DNA from: Pseudonocardia sp. HH130629-09 | Lineage (GTDB): Bacteria > Actinomycetota > Actinomycetes > Mycobacteriales > Pseudonocardiaceae | DNA length: 64,000 nucleotides | Direction: 5' to 3' | Assembly: GCF_001294645.1 (NCBI RefSeq) | Contig: NZ_CP011868.1 | Span: 2,294,001 to 2,358,000, forward strand | Shown: positions 17,181 through 25,787 of the stretch, piece after piece | Numbering within the stretch: the first letter of the stretch is position 1 | How the letters are laid out: each line of letters begins with the position of its first letter | Made by a program: the position numbers and the translations under genes | Notes under the pieces: generated by a model | Seen by the model: only the letters and a program-made list of their open reading frames with translations | The model's database searches: none | What the model was told of the DNA's origin: nothing

Positions 17181-17957
17181 ATGGTCGAACCGCCGGGCCC
17201 GGTCCTGGTCGTGGTTCCCACCTACGACGAGCGGGAGAACCTCGGTCCCGCCGTCGCGCGGCTGCACGCCACGCTGCCCGACGCCGACGTCCTCGTCGTC
17301 GACGACGCCAGCCCCGACGGCACCGGCGAGCTCGCCGACTCCCTCGCCGCCGCCGACGAGCGGATCAGCGTCCTGCACCGCTCCGGCAAGGACGGCCTCG
17401 GCGCCGCCTACCTCGACGGCTTCCGGCACGCGCTGACCGGCGAGCACCAGGTCGTCGTCGAGATGGACGCCGACGGCTCGCACGCCCCCGAGGACCTCCC
17501 CGCGCTGCTCGCGGCCCTGGCCGACGCCGACGTCGTCCTCGGCTCCCGCTACGTGCCCGGCGGGCGCGTCGTGAACTGGCCCTGGCACCGCGAGGTCCTC
17601 TCCCGCGGCGGCAACCTCTACTCCCGCCTCGCGCTCGGTGTCCCGCTGCGCGACATCACCGGCGGCTACCGGGTCTACCGGCGCACGGTGCTCGAGCAGC
17701 TGCAGCTGGACTCGGTCGCCTCGCAGGGCTACTGCTTCCAGGTCGACATGGCCTGGCGGGCGCTGCAGGCCGGGTTCCGGGTCCGCGAGGTCCCGATCAC
17801 CTTCACCGAGCGCGAGCGCGGCGCCTCCAAGATGAGCGGCGGCATCGTCGCCGAGGCGCTGTGGCGGGTCACCTGCTGGGGCCTGTCGCACCGGCTCGGC
17901 CGCGACGTCCCCCAGCACCCCGCGGGCCCGGTCACCGAGGGCGCCACACACGGCTGA
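17181..17957 (+). CDS. ppm1: Polyprenol monophosphomannose synthase
   Basis: A 258-residue GT2 glycosyltransferase of the dolichol-phosphate-mannose synthase type: VVVPTYDERENL at the N-terminus, VVDDASPDGTGE, the DXD region VEMDADGSH, SRYVPGG and the QLQLDSVASQGYCFQVDMAWRA region. It transfers mannose from GDP-mannose to polyprenyl phosphate at the inner face of the membrane, supplying donors for lipoglycans and protein mannosylation. In Mycobacterium ppm1 is divergent from and close to rbpA; here rbpA lies 1.9 kb away with a DUF885 gene between. There is no fused acyltransferase domain. A purine-rich site (GGGGGAGAGGA) precedes the ATG. Confidence 0.92.
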   Translation: MVEPPGPVLVVVPTYDERENLGPAVARLHATLPDADVLVVDDASPDGTGELADSLAAADERISVLHRSGKDGLGAAYLDGFRHALTGEHQVVVEMDADGSHAPEDLPALLAALADADVVLGSRYVPGGRVVNWPWHREVLSRGGNLYSRLALGVPLRDITGGYRVYRRTVLEQLQLDSVASQGYCFQVDMAWRALQAGFRVREVPITFTERERGASKMSGGIVAEALWRVTCWGLSHRLGRDVPQHPAGPVTEGATHG

Positions 17958-17985
17958 GCCGCACGCGGCGCGCCCCGGTGCGCCG

Positions 17986-19740
17986 TCAGGCGCGCGCTGC
18001 CGGCAGGGCCGCCAGCTCCGGCACCAGGTCGTCGAGACCCAGGGTGCCCTGCGCGAGCGCGGCGGCGTGCCACGCGGACAGGTCGAACTCCTCGCCGCGC
18101 GCGGCGTGCGCGGCCCGCGCCCGCTCCCGCCCGGTCAGCCAGGCCCGCTCACCGAGCTTGTAGCCGATCGCCTGGGCCGGCCCGCCGAGGTAACGCAGCA
18201 GCTCCGAGTCGGCCATCGCGTCCCCGCCGCCGACGTGCCGCCCGAAGAACTCCCGCCCCAGCTCCGGGGTCCATCGCAGGCCGGGCCCGACCGGGGAGTC
18301 GTCGGGGATCGGCAGCGACAGGTGCATCCCCAGGTCGATCACCACGCGCACCGCGCGCAGCATCTGCGCGTTGAGGTAGCCCAGCCGCGAGCCCGGGTCG
18401 GCGTGGTGGCCCAGCTCGTCCATCAGCAGCTCGGCGTAGAGCGCCCAGCCCTCCACGTCCGCGCTCACCGCGCCCACCAGCGACGTCTGGAACGTCGACA
18501 GCTCCCGGCTGCGCACCGCCCACGACGCCAGCTGCAGGTGGTGCCCCGGGACGCCCTCGTGGTACCAGGTGCTGATCAGGTTCCACAGCGGGTAACGGTC
18601 GTCCTCGCTCCGGGGCAGCCAGGTGCGGCCCGGACGGGAGAAGTCCAGCGCCGGCGGTGTGTAGTACGGCGCCGTCGCACTCCCCGCGGGCGCCAGCCGG
18701 GACTCGACCTCCCGCAGCCGGCCGGACAGGTCGAAGTGGACGCCGTCGAGCTCCGCGATCGTCTCGTCCATGATCTTCTGCAGGTGCGCCCGGGCGGCCT
18801 CCCCACCGACGACGACCCCGGTCGTGCCCCCGTCGGTCTCCAGGAGCTCCATCGCCTCGCGCACGCTGCCGCCGGGCACGATCCGCGCGGCCTCGACGGC
18901 CATCTCCGCACGGATCCGGTGGAACTCCGACCAGCCCCACTCGTAGGCCTCGGTGGTGTCGATGTCGGCGCCGTTCCAGAACCGGTTCGCGATCCGGTAC
19001 CGGTCGGGGCCCACGCCGTCCGGGGTCCCCGCCGCGGCGGTCAGGTACTCCGCGGCCAGCCAGTCCCGCAGCTCGCCGAGCGCGGTCGTCGCCTGCTGGG
19101 CACCCCGGTCCAGTTCGGCGCGCACGGCGTCACCGACGGAGGCGTCCGCGGCGAACGCGGCGAACCAGCCGCGGCCGCCCGCGTCGCGGTTCCAGGCGTC
19201 GATCTGCTCGGTGACCCGCACGACCTGGCGCGGCGCGGCGAACAGCCCGCGTCGGCATCCCTCCGCCAGCGACGCGCGGTACCCGGCGAGCGCCTCGGGG
19301 ACCCGCGTCATCCGCGCGGCGACGGTGGCCCAGTCCTCGTCGCCGTCGACGGGCATGAGGGTGAACGCGGTCCGCAGGGTCGCCAGCGGGCCGAAGAGCT
19401 CCTGCACCGCGCGCAGCGGCTCCCCGGAGGTCAGGTGGTCGAGCTGGGCGCCGAGACGTTCGCCCAGCAGCCGCGCGCAGCGACGCTCGTCCGGGTCGGT
19501 CGGCTCCCGTGCGCCCGTGGTGGCGTCCAGCCGGTCCAGGGTCTCCCGGCAGACGGCGACGAGCGCGGCGGTGCCGTCGGGGGAGAGGTCGGGCAGCTCG
19601 TCCTGCCGCGCGGTACCGCCGAGCTCACCGGCGAGGATCGGGTCGAGCTCGGTGAGGCGCCGTACGTGGTCGTCGGCGAGGTCCCGGACCGCCCGGCTGG
19701 GGCGTGCGGTGCGGTCGGTCCCGGTCTGCGTGTCGTTCAT
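17986..19740 (-). CDS. DUF885 family putative metallopeptidase
   Basis: A 584-residue protein of the DUF885 family, which resembles M3/M32-like zinc peptidases. The zinc-binding helix is seen in WYHEGVPGHHLQLASW (about residues 397-412), with a later Glu in DVEGWALYAELLMDELG. Substrate and location are not known; there is no signal peptide. CATGAT (19754-19749) ends eight bases before the ATG, which may be a leaderless -10. The gene runs in the same direction as rbpA, with a strong hairpin between them, so it is probably a separate transcript. Confidence 0.85.
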   Translation of the reverse strand: MNDTQTGTDRTARPSRAVRDLADDHVRRLTELDPILAGELGGTARQDELPDLSPDGTAALVAVCRETLDRLDATTGAREPTDPDERRCARLLGERLGAQLDHLTSGEPLRAVQELFGPLATLRTAFTLMPVDGDEDWATVAARMTRVPEALAGYRASLAEGCRRGLFAAPRQVVRVTEQIDAWNRDAGGRGWFAAFAADASVGDAVRAELDRGAQQATTALGELRDWLAAEYLTAAAGTPDGVGPDRYRIANRFWNGADIDTTEAYEWGWSEFHRIRAEMAVEAARIVPGGSVREAMELLETDGGTTGVVVGGEAARAHLQKIMDETIAELDGVHFDLSGRLREVESRLAPAGSATAPYYTPPALDFSRPGRTWLPRSEDDRYPLWNLISTWYHEGVPGHHLQLASWAVRSRELSTFQTSLVGAVSADVEGWALYAELLMDELGHHADPGSRLGYLNAQMLRAVRVVIDLGMHLSLPIPDDSPVGPGLRWTPELGREFFGRHVGGGDAMADSELLRYLGGPAQAIGYKLGERAWLTGRERARAAHAARGEEFDLSAWHAAALAQGTLGLDDLVPELAALPAARA

Positions 19741-19762
19741 CGCCGGTCATCATGCCCGGACG

Positions 19763-19802
19763 CCATGGAGCCCGGACCCCCTGAGGGGTCCGGGCTCCAT
19801 GG
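19763..19802 (-). terminator. Long perfect hairpin terminator after rbpA
   Basis: An 18-bp perfect stem (19763-19780 with 19785-19802) closed by the four-base loop CTGA. It lies 42 bases beyond the rbpA stop on the minus strand and 22 bases before the DUF885 start. The stem is strong enough to act without a U-tract. Confidence 0.8.
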
Positions 19803-19844
19803 TCACCGGGGCGATGGTCCGGTGTGCCTGTGGCGCGGCCGGGA

Positions 19845-20186
19845 TCAGGCGATCTCGGCGCGCCGCTCGCGCAGCAGCTCCAGGCGCTCGTCGAGCAGCT
19901 CCTCGAGCTCGGCGATCGACCGGCGCTCGAGCAGCATGTCCCAGTGCGTACGCGGCGGCTTCTGCTTCTTCTGCTCCGGCTCGGTCCCGTCCACCCGACG
20001 ACCGACGCCGCCCTGCGGGGACTCCCACGTCGCGGGAGCCTCGGCGTCGTTCGCGAACGGCACCTGGAACTCGTAGCCGGACTCGGACACATAACGGACC
20101 ATCTGCCGCGGCGCCAGGTCGTGGTTGCGGTCCGTCTCGTAGCTGACAGCCCCGAGCCGGCTGCCACGCAGAACGCGGTCGGCCAT
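19845..20186 (-). CDS. rbpA: RNA polymerase-binding protein RbpA
   Basis: A 113-residue actinobacterial RNA polymerase partner that stabilises open complexes with the principal sigma factor. The start MADRVLRGSRLGAVSYETDR is the conserved N-terminal tail; the core domain (MVRYVSESGYEFQVPFANDAE) is followed by a basic linker (KKQKPPRTHWDMLLERRS, with the conserved TPWDML-like segment here THWDML) and the sigma-interacting helix IAELEELLDERLELLRERR. GGAGGG stands seven bases before the ATG. A GGAAT/GTT promoter lies about 70 bases upstream. Confidence 0.96.
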   Translation of the reverse strand: MADRVLRGSRLGAVSYETDRNHDLAPRQMVRYVSESGYEFQVPFANDAEAPATWESPQGGVGRRVDGTEPEQKKQKPPRTHWDMLLERRSIAELEELLDERLELLRERRAEIA

Positions 20187-20252
20187 GCGTCACCCTCCTG
20201 TAGCGCGATGTCGAGGGAGCACCTCGACGGTTACGTCTCCGCCACCGGGTGT

Positions 20253-20277
20253 AACGTGCGTAGAGCTAGAATATTCC
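20253..20277 (-). promoter_or_regulatory. SigR/SigH-type promoter of rbpA
   Basis: On the minus strand GGAAT (20277-20273) and GTT (20255-20253) are separated by 17 bases, resembling promoters of the thiol-stress sigma factors SigR of Streptomyces and SigH of mycobacteria (GGAAT or GGAAC, then GTT at about 18). rbpA of Streptomyces is a SigR target. The spacer is one base shorter than typical, so this is a candidate. Confidence 0.5.
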
Positions 20278-20426
20278 GGCGGCAGGGCAGAACGGACCGC
20301 TCGAGTTACCTCGCGGTAACCCGCTCTGCGCCCGATTGACCAGTGTTCCCTATCGCCGCCATCTACACACTCTGATGTGACGTGTCAGCCATGTGTGATG
20401 GTGCTCACGTCGACGTCGACGAGTGT

Positions 20427-21752
20427 TCACACGGCGGACCGGACCGGTGCACGGTCGGGGGAGCGCACCGGCAGCAGCGCGACCAGTCCCGCCGCCAGGA
20501 CCAGCACGATCCCGACCGTCCCGGCCCGGTCCGAGCCGAACGCGTAGGTGAACACCCCGATCAGCGCCGGCGCCAGGAACGACACCGCGCGCCCGGTCGT
20601 CGCGTACAGGCCGAACAGCTGGCCCTCCTGCTGCGCCGGGCTGACCCGCAGCAGGTACGACCGCGACGACGCCTGCGCCGGCCCCACGAACAGCCCCAGC
20701 ACCAGCCCGAAGATCCAGAACATGGTCGGACCGGACACGAACAGCAGGACCACGCCCACCGCGACGCTGCCGGCCAGCGACCCCACGACGACGGCCTTGG
20801 GCCCCAGCCGGTCGTCCAGCCGGCCGCCCACCACGCAGCCCAGCGCCGCGACCACGTTGATCGCCACTCCGAAGATCAGCACCTGTCCCGGCTCCAGGCC
20901 GTACACGGTGACGGCGAGGACCCCGCCGAAGGCGAACACCGCGTTGAGGCCGTCCCGGTACAGCGCGCTCGCCCCGAGGAAGTACACGGTGTGCGGGCTC
21001 GTCCGGTACAGCTCGCGTAGGTCGGCCACGAGCCTGCGGTACGAGCCGACGACGCCCAGCTTCGGCGCGTCCGGCGTCGCCGGCGGTGTCTCGGGCAGCA
21101 GGAGGAGCATCGGCGCGGCGAACACCGCGAACCACACCGCCGCCACCAGCACCGCGATCCGCACGTCGAGGCCGTCGGTGGTGGGGACGCCGAGCAGCCC
21201 GCCGTCGCCGGACAGCAGGAACACGTACGCCGCGAGCAGCAGCACGATCCCGCCGATGTAGCCCAGTGACCAGCCGAATCCCGACACCCGCCCGACCGTC
21301 GCCGGCGTCGACACCTGCGCCATCAGCGCGTAGTAGGACACGTACGCCAGCTCGACGAAGATCGATGCCAGGGCCAGCAGCAGCAGACCCAGCCACAGGT
21401 AGGACCAGTCGTCGCGGACGGCGAACATCCCGGCCATGCAGAGCACGACCAGTGCCGTCCACAGCCCGGTCGCGCGCACCCGCCGGCCCGTCCGGTCAGC
21501 GCTCTGCCCGATCACCGGCGCCATCAGCGCGATCAGCACCCCGGCCGCGGCCGTCGACCAGGCCAGCCAGCTGTTCGCGCTGACCGGGCCGGGCAGGTCC
21601 GCCCCGACCGCGTCGGTCAGGTACACCGAGAACACGAAGGTCAGCGCGATGTGCTGGAACCCCGACGAACCCCAGTCCCACAGCCCCCAGGCCCACACCC
21701 GGGATCGGCGGGGCGGGGCCGGCTCTGCGGTCGGGACGGTCGAGGCGGTCAC
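20427..21752 (-). CDS. MFS transporter, UMF1 (Atg22-like) family
   Basis: A 441-residue membrane protein with about twelve hydrophobic segments. The opening VWAWGLWDWGSSGFQHIALTFVFSVYL and later SYYALMAQVSTPATVGRVSGFGWSLGYIGG are characteristic of the UMF1 (unknown major facilitator 1) group related to vacuolar Atg22. The substrate is unknown. The GTG start at 21752 is preceded, six bases away, by TACGCT (21764-21759) on the minus strand, a leaderless promoter pattern. The gene ends 240 bases from the rbpA start; the intervening stretch holds the rbpA promoter. Confidence 0.85.
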   Translation of the reverse strand: MTASTVPTAEPAPPRRSRVWAWGLWDWGSSGFQHIALTFVFSVYLTDAVGADLPGPVSANSWLAWSTAAAGVLIALMAPVIGQSADRTGRRVRATGLWTALVVLCMAGMFAVRDDWSYLWLGLLLLALASIFVELAYVSYYALMAQVSTPATVGRVSGFGWSLGYIGGIVLLLAAYVFLLSGDGGLLGVPTTDGLDVRIAVLVAAVWFAVFAAPMLLLLPETPPATPDAPKLGVVGSYRRLVADLRELYRTSPHTVYFLGASALYRDGLNAVFAFGGVLAVTVYGLEPGQVLIFGVAINVVAALGCVVGGRLDDRLGPKAVVVGSLAGSVAVGVVLLFVSGPTMFWIFGLVLGLFVGPAQASSRSYLLRVSPAQQEGQLFGLYATTGRAVSFLAPALIGVFTYAFGSDRAGTVGIVLVLAAGLVALLPVRSPDRAPVRSAV

Positions 21753-21815
21753 GGCGCGAGCGTATCGACGCCCGCGGGACCCGGCCTCCGATCATCTACG
21801 CAGACGCCCACCCGG

Positions 21816-22583
21816 TCAGCTCCCGACGACGTCGAGCAGCCGGTCCGGCCGGTCGGACAGCAGCCCGTCCACCCCGAGGGCCAGCAGCCGTCGCATCTCA
21901 TCGGGCTCGTCCACCGTCCACACGTGCACCTCGTGCCCCGCCCGGTGCGCCGCCTCGACGAACCGGCGGTCCGAGGCCACCGGGATCGGCCCGAACGCCG
22001 GCGGCACCTGCGCGAACGCCCCCGCCGGCGACGGCAGCAGCCGGCCGGGGACACCCCACGCGCGGGCCCGCAGCGCGACCACTTCGGCCTGCCCCATCGA
22101 CGTGCACAGCCGCGCCCCGGCCAGCGTCCGGGCGACGTTCAGCCACCGGGCGGAGAACGAGCCCAGGCACACCCGGTCCCAGGCGTCGGCGGCGTCGAGC
22201 ACCGCCAGGGTCGGCGCGACGACCTCGGCCGACTTCAGCTCGATCGTCACCCGTACCCCGGGCAGCGCGGCGAGCACCCCGGCCAGCCGCGGCAGCGGCT
22301 CGGTGCGCTGTGCCCCGGTGACCCGCACGGTGTCGAGCTCCGCGGCGGGGCGCGCGTCGATCCGGCCGGTGCCGTCGGTGGTGCGGTCCAGCGTCGGGTC
22401 GTGGTGCACGAACGGCACGCCGTCGGCACTGGCGTGCACGTCCATCTCGACGTAGCGCAGACCGTGGTCGGCCGCGGCGGTGAACGCGGCGAGGGTGTTC
22501 TCGCAACCCGCGAGCTCCCCGACGTGCCAACCGCGGTGGGCGTAGGCGCGTGGGTGCGGACCGTCGAGGTACGGGTGGTGCAC
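21816..22583 (-). CDS. Glycerophosphodiester phosphodiesterase
   Basis: A 255-residue GDPD TIM-barrel protein. Catalytic marks are AHRGWH (residues about 14-19), ENTLAAF, EMDVHASADGVPFVHHDPTLDRTTDGTG and a late VHVWTVDEPDEMRRLLALGVDGLLSDRPD. It hydrolyses glycerophosphodiesters to glycerol-3-phosphate. No signal peptide, so probably cytoplasmic. The frame is open to an ATG at 22652, but GTG 22583 was chosen: it fits the usual N-terminus and CAGGCT (22596-22591) ends seven bases upstream as a leaderless -10. Past this point 22584-22794 holds no recognisable gene; a short inverted pair, GCACCTTCT near 22670 and AGAAGGTGC near 22780, is the only structure seen. Confidence 0.88.
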   Translation of the reverse strand: MHHPYLDGPHPRAYAHRGWHVGELAGCENTLAAFTAAADHGLRYVEMDVHASADGVPFVHHDPTLDRTTDGTGRIDARPAAELDTVRVTGAQRTEPLPRLAGVLAALPGVRVTIELKSAEVVAPTLAVLDAADAWDRVCLGSFSARWLNVARTLAGARLCTSMGQAEVVALRARAWGVPGRLLPSPAGAFAQVPPAFGPIPVASDRRFVEAAHRAGHEVHVWTVDEPDEMRRLLALGVDGLLSDRPDRLLDVVGS

Positions 22584-22794
22584 GGCGGTCAGCCTGGCAC
22601 CTGCCCGATCACCCCACCACGGGGGAGCACGAAACCCTGGCCTAGCATTCATGGGCCTGGAGAATCAGCGCACCTTCTTGTCTGCGACGGTCCATGGCGT
22701 GACACGAGACGCTGCGTACGTGGCGGCGCGGCTTACGCGCCACCGGTAGGGATCCTCCTGGGGAGTAGTAAAACGCAGAAGGTGCGGAGCGAAA

Positions 22795-22896
22795 CTACCC
22801 GTCGACCATCGCCTCGAACACACGGTCCTCGGCCCGGAACAGCCCGACTTCCTCATCGTGCAGCACCCGCGGCACGAACCCCGGCACGCCGTCCAC
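22795..22896 (-). pseudogene. Fragment of a tyrosine recombinase/integrase
   Basis: About 33 codons read VDGVPGFVPRVLHDEEVGLF and RAEDRVFEAMVDG before a TAG at 22797-22795. This resembles the extreme N-terminal region of actinobacterial XerC/D-like integrases, which continue into a core-binding helix; here the sequence stops and nothing integrase-like follows. Upstream of the GTG the frame closes soon. I take it as a stub left by rearrangement among the neighbouring insertion sequences. The family match is from memory of similar N-termini and is uncertain. Confidence 0.4.
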
Positions 22897-22991
22897 CCAG
22901 CCACCGCCTCACCGTGGAATCCTGCATCTAACGCAGGAAACCTATAGCGACCCGCGGCTATGTGATCACCTGGGTCCACTGGCAACCGCCG

Positions 22992-23011
22992 CCGATCATG
23001 GGGGAACCGCA
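22992..23011 (-). mobile_element. Solo IS3-type terminal repeat
   Basis: Read on the minus strand, these 20 bases (TGCGGTTCCCCCATGATCGG) are identical to the first 20 bases of the left end of the IS3 element at 8893. The similarity ends abruptly on the inner side. It abuts the IS256 transposase remnant at 23012, so a second, related IS3 copy once interrupted that transposase and was then largely lost. Confidence 0.75.
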
Positions 23012-23404
23012 TGCCGACAATGGATGAGCTCGACGAGAAATGGGGCCGTAAGTACGCGGCGATGATCCGGCTATGGCGCAACGCGTGGGAAGAGTTCGTG
23101 CCGTTCTTGGACTACGACGTCGAGATTCGAAGGGTGATCTGCTCTACGAATGCGATCGAATCGCTTAACGCCCGCTACCGGCGCGCGGTGCGGGCGCGTG
23201 GTCATTTCCCCACTGAGCAGGCTGCGATGAAATGCTTGTATCTTGTGACTCGCAGCCTGGACCCGACCGGGACGGGCCGCACGAGGTGGACGATGCGTTG
23301 GAAGCCCGTGATCAACGCGTTCGCCATCACGTTCGGTGACCGCTGGCCGGGAGCCGAGACCTACTGAGCAACGACGCCGAAACACCGATCACGAGACAGG
23401 CCCC
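23012..23404 (+). pseudogene. IS256-family transposase, C-terminal remnant with right end
   Basis: About 115 codons match the C-terminus of actinobacterial IS256 (mutator-type) transposases: DELDEKWGRKYAAMIRLWRN, FLDYDVEIRRVICSTNAIES, ARGHFPTEQAAMKCLYLVTR, ending at the TGA 23365-23367. The N-terminal two thirds, including the first catalytic Asp residues, are missing; the Glu region is present. The stretch ACACCGATC...GACAGGCCCC at 23382-23404 resembles an IS256-type right inverted repeat. It appears inserted into the IS481 copy to the right. The ATG at 23011 is formed by the junction and is not an original start. Confidence 0.8.
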
Positions 23405-24328
23405 GCAAGCGGTGTGAGGGCGTCGCTGGTTGTAGTACTCGAGCCAGGCGCTGAGTGCCAGTGTGCGGTCGTCGTTGGTGGCGTAGGGACGCCGGTAGGC
23501 CCATTCGATGGCCAGGGTCCGGTTGAACCTCTCCACCTTGCCGTTGATCCACGGGCAGTGCGGCCGGATGAACTTCTGGCGTGCTCCGAGACCGGTCACG
23601 GCCTCGGCGAATACCCGGCAGCCGCGGTAGTTGCGGGCGTTGTCGGTGATCACACGCTCGATGCGGCCGATGCCGGCTGCGGCGAACGCGGCCGCGGCGC
23701 GCTGAACGAAACCGGCGCAGGTGGCGCCCTTCTCATCGGGCAGGACCTCGGCGTAGGCGAAGCGGGAGTGGTCGTCGACCATGGCGTGGACGTAGTCGAA
23801 CCCGATGCGGCGGGTCGCGCCCGGACGGGGGCCGCGGCCGTGGATCCGCCAGCCCCCGCCGTCGGGGATCCGGCCGAGTTTCTTCACATCAACATGGACC
23901 AGCTCACCGGGTGCGGCGTGTTCGTAGCGGTGGGCTGAGGCGCGGGTGGCGCGGATCGGGGCGCCGGTGATGGGATCACAGGCCGCCAGCCGAGCCACGC
24001 CGTGGCGGGCCAGGATCCGCGATACCGAGCGCGCCGCGACTCCGGTGGTGGCCGCGATCGCGGCCGGACCGCAGCGCTGCTCACGCCGCGCGGCCAGGAC
24101 CGCCTGTTCGGTGTCGGCGCTGTGACGGGTCGGGCTGTGGTGTGGGCGGGAGGACCGGTCGCGCAGACCGGGATCTCCTTCCCGGTCGTAGCGGGTGACC
24201 CACCGGGACACGCACTGGCGGGAGACCCCGAGCTCGCGGGCGACGTGGGACTGCGGGCGGCCATGGTCGCGGACTCGCGCGACGAGCAGTCGACGCCCAT
24301 GCAGGGTCAGGCGAGCGTTAGCGTGCAC
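23405..24328 (-). pseudogene. IS481-family transposase, 3' end truncated
   Basis: About 305 residues of an IS481 DDE transposase: N-terminal HTH (SHVARELGVSRQCVSRWVTRY), a second HTH region, then the catalytic core with Asp in VHVDVKKLGRI, Asp in RVITDNARNY and Glu in KVERFNRTLAIEW. After RRPHTAC the expected C-terminus is replaced by sequence from the IS256 right end, and the frame reads into it to 23327. The catalytic triad is complete, but the element has lost its left end and so cannot move by itself. GTG at 24328 is the start. Confidence 0.85.
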
Positions 24329-24449
24329 GGTGGAAGGCCCTTCGTGGCGAGATGGACGGCTTCAGACACCTCCCACCTCGCCCGAAGGGCCTTCCCCGTT
24401 CAAGCAGCCACGCCGTCGGCCACCGTCACCAACCTCCTGGCCGGGTACA
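24329..24449 (-). mobile_element. IS481 right end with internal hairpin
   Basis: The region upstream of the IS481 transposase ends in TGTACCCGGCCAGGAGG read from 24449 inwards on the minus strand, a typical IS481 terminus. Between it and the start codon, GGAAGGCCCTTCG (24332-24344) and its complement (24383-24395) form a 13-bp stem, a structure that may block transcription from outside. The terminus lies one base from the stop codon of the adjoining hydrolase gene. Confidence 0.7.
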
Positions 24450-24450
24450 C

Positions 24451-25758
24451 CTAGCGCACCCAGCGGTCGAACCAGGACAGCAGCGCCGCGCGCTGCAGCT
24501 CGGTGCCCGGGGTGACGGTGCCGAGCCCGTCCCCGGCGCCGTGCTCGAGGCCGGGGAGCTGCAGGTAGCGGGTGGGGATGCCGAGATCGGCGATCGCGGC
24601 GGTGAAGCGCGGCGCCGCCGGGACGAGGTGCTCCGCCGAGCCCTGCACGACCAGCGTCGGCGGCGAGTCGGGCCGGGCATGGGTGATCGAGTCGGTGAAC
24701 GCGTAGCGCTGCGGGAACTGCTCCGGCGACCCGCCGATGTAGGCCGTCCCGACCTGGCGCCCGATCGCGGAGAACGGCTCGGTGGCGGTCAGGTCGACCG
24801 CCGGGTACGTCCCGGCCACCGCCCGCACCCGGGGCAGCGCGGCGCGGTCACCGCAGGTCGGGGCCAGGGCCCCGGCGCGGTCGAGGTAGGCGGCGTTGAC
24901 CGCGAGGTTGCCGCCCGCCGACTCGCCGAAGATCGCGACCCGCGAGGTGTCCAGCCCGAGCCCTGGGCCGGCGGTGCCGACCCAGGTGAGCGCGCAGCCG
25001 ACGTCGCCGACCTGGGTGTCCCAGTTGTGCAGCTCCTCGGTCGCGAGCCGGTGGTCGACGTCGACGACGGCGTACCCGTTGTCGGCGAGGAACCGGTTGT
25101 ACGGCGACGGGCCGCGCGAACCCTGCACGAAGCCGCCGCCGTGCACCCGCACCAGCACCGGCGCGGGACCGTCGCCGGGCCGGGGGCAGGTAGAGGTCCG
25201 CGAGCAGCGGGGTCCCGCCCGGAGCACCGAACTCGACGGTGCGGTCCGGCCCGGGTGCGGCGACCGGGACGGGCGAGACCGGCAGGAACGGGTGCAGCCC
25301 GCCGCCGTCGCGGGCGACGCTCACCACGAGCGCCGTGTAGGTGCCTGCGGCCACCAGCGTGGCGGCCACGGTGAGGCCGATCAGCACCGAGCCGGCCCGG
25401 CGGCGCCGCGACAGCGCCCGTACCCCGGCGGCGGCCGCTACCCCGACCAGGGCGAGGACGACGTTCCACACGCCGAGGCCGTCGCGCAGTGACCCGAGCA
25501 CGAGCACCAGCCCCTGCGACGTCACGTCCTGCAGCAGCGGCCCCCACCAGCCGACCGGGGCCAGCGCGAGCGCCTGTGCGAGGACGTCCAGACCAGCACG
25601 AGGACGGCCAGCAGACCGAGCAGCACGGCGAGCAGCACCGTTCCCGCGCGTCGAGGACCCGACCGTGTGGCCGGCCCTGCCGTCGTCCGCCCCGTGTCCG
25701 TGTCCTGTCCCGCTGCGGGCCCCCGTCGTCCGTCGCCCCGCCGGATGTCGTTGTGCAA
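24451..25758 (-). pseudogene. Membrane alpha/beta hydrolase (BD-FAE/esterase type) with two frameshifts
   Basis: Three overlapping frames assemble into one protein of about 430 residues. The first part has transmembrane helices (VLLAVLLGLLAVLVLVW, then VWNVVLALVGVAAAAGV and SVLIGLTVAATLVAAGTYTA). The last part is an esterase/lipase-type alpha/beta hydrolase with VHGGGFVQGS, the nucleophile elbow GESAGGN and late Asp/His segments. A frame change near 25585 and another at the five-G run 25182-25186 (one base too many) break it. With both corrected the sequence reads through. Start is uncertain (TTG 25758 or GTG 25639). Either a decayed gene beside an insertion sequence or sequence errors. Confidence 0.7.
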
Positions 25759-25787
25759 CAGAGTAGGCGCTCCGCTCGGCGGGCTGC

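Noticed and set aside
22660..22790. The GCACCTTCT/AGAAGGTGC pair as a miniature transposable element
   Set aside because: Only about nine paired bases, no target duplication seen and no second copy in the window.
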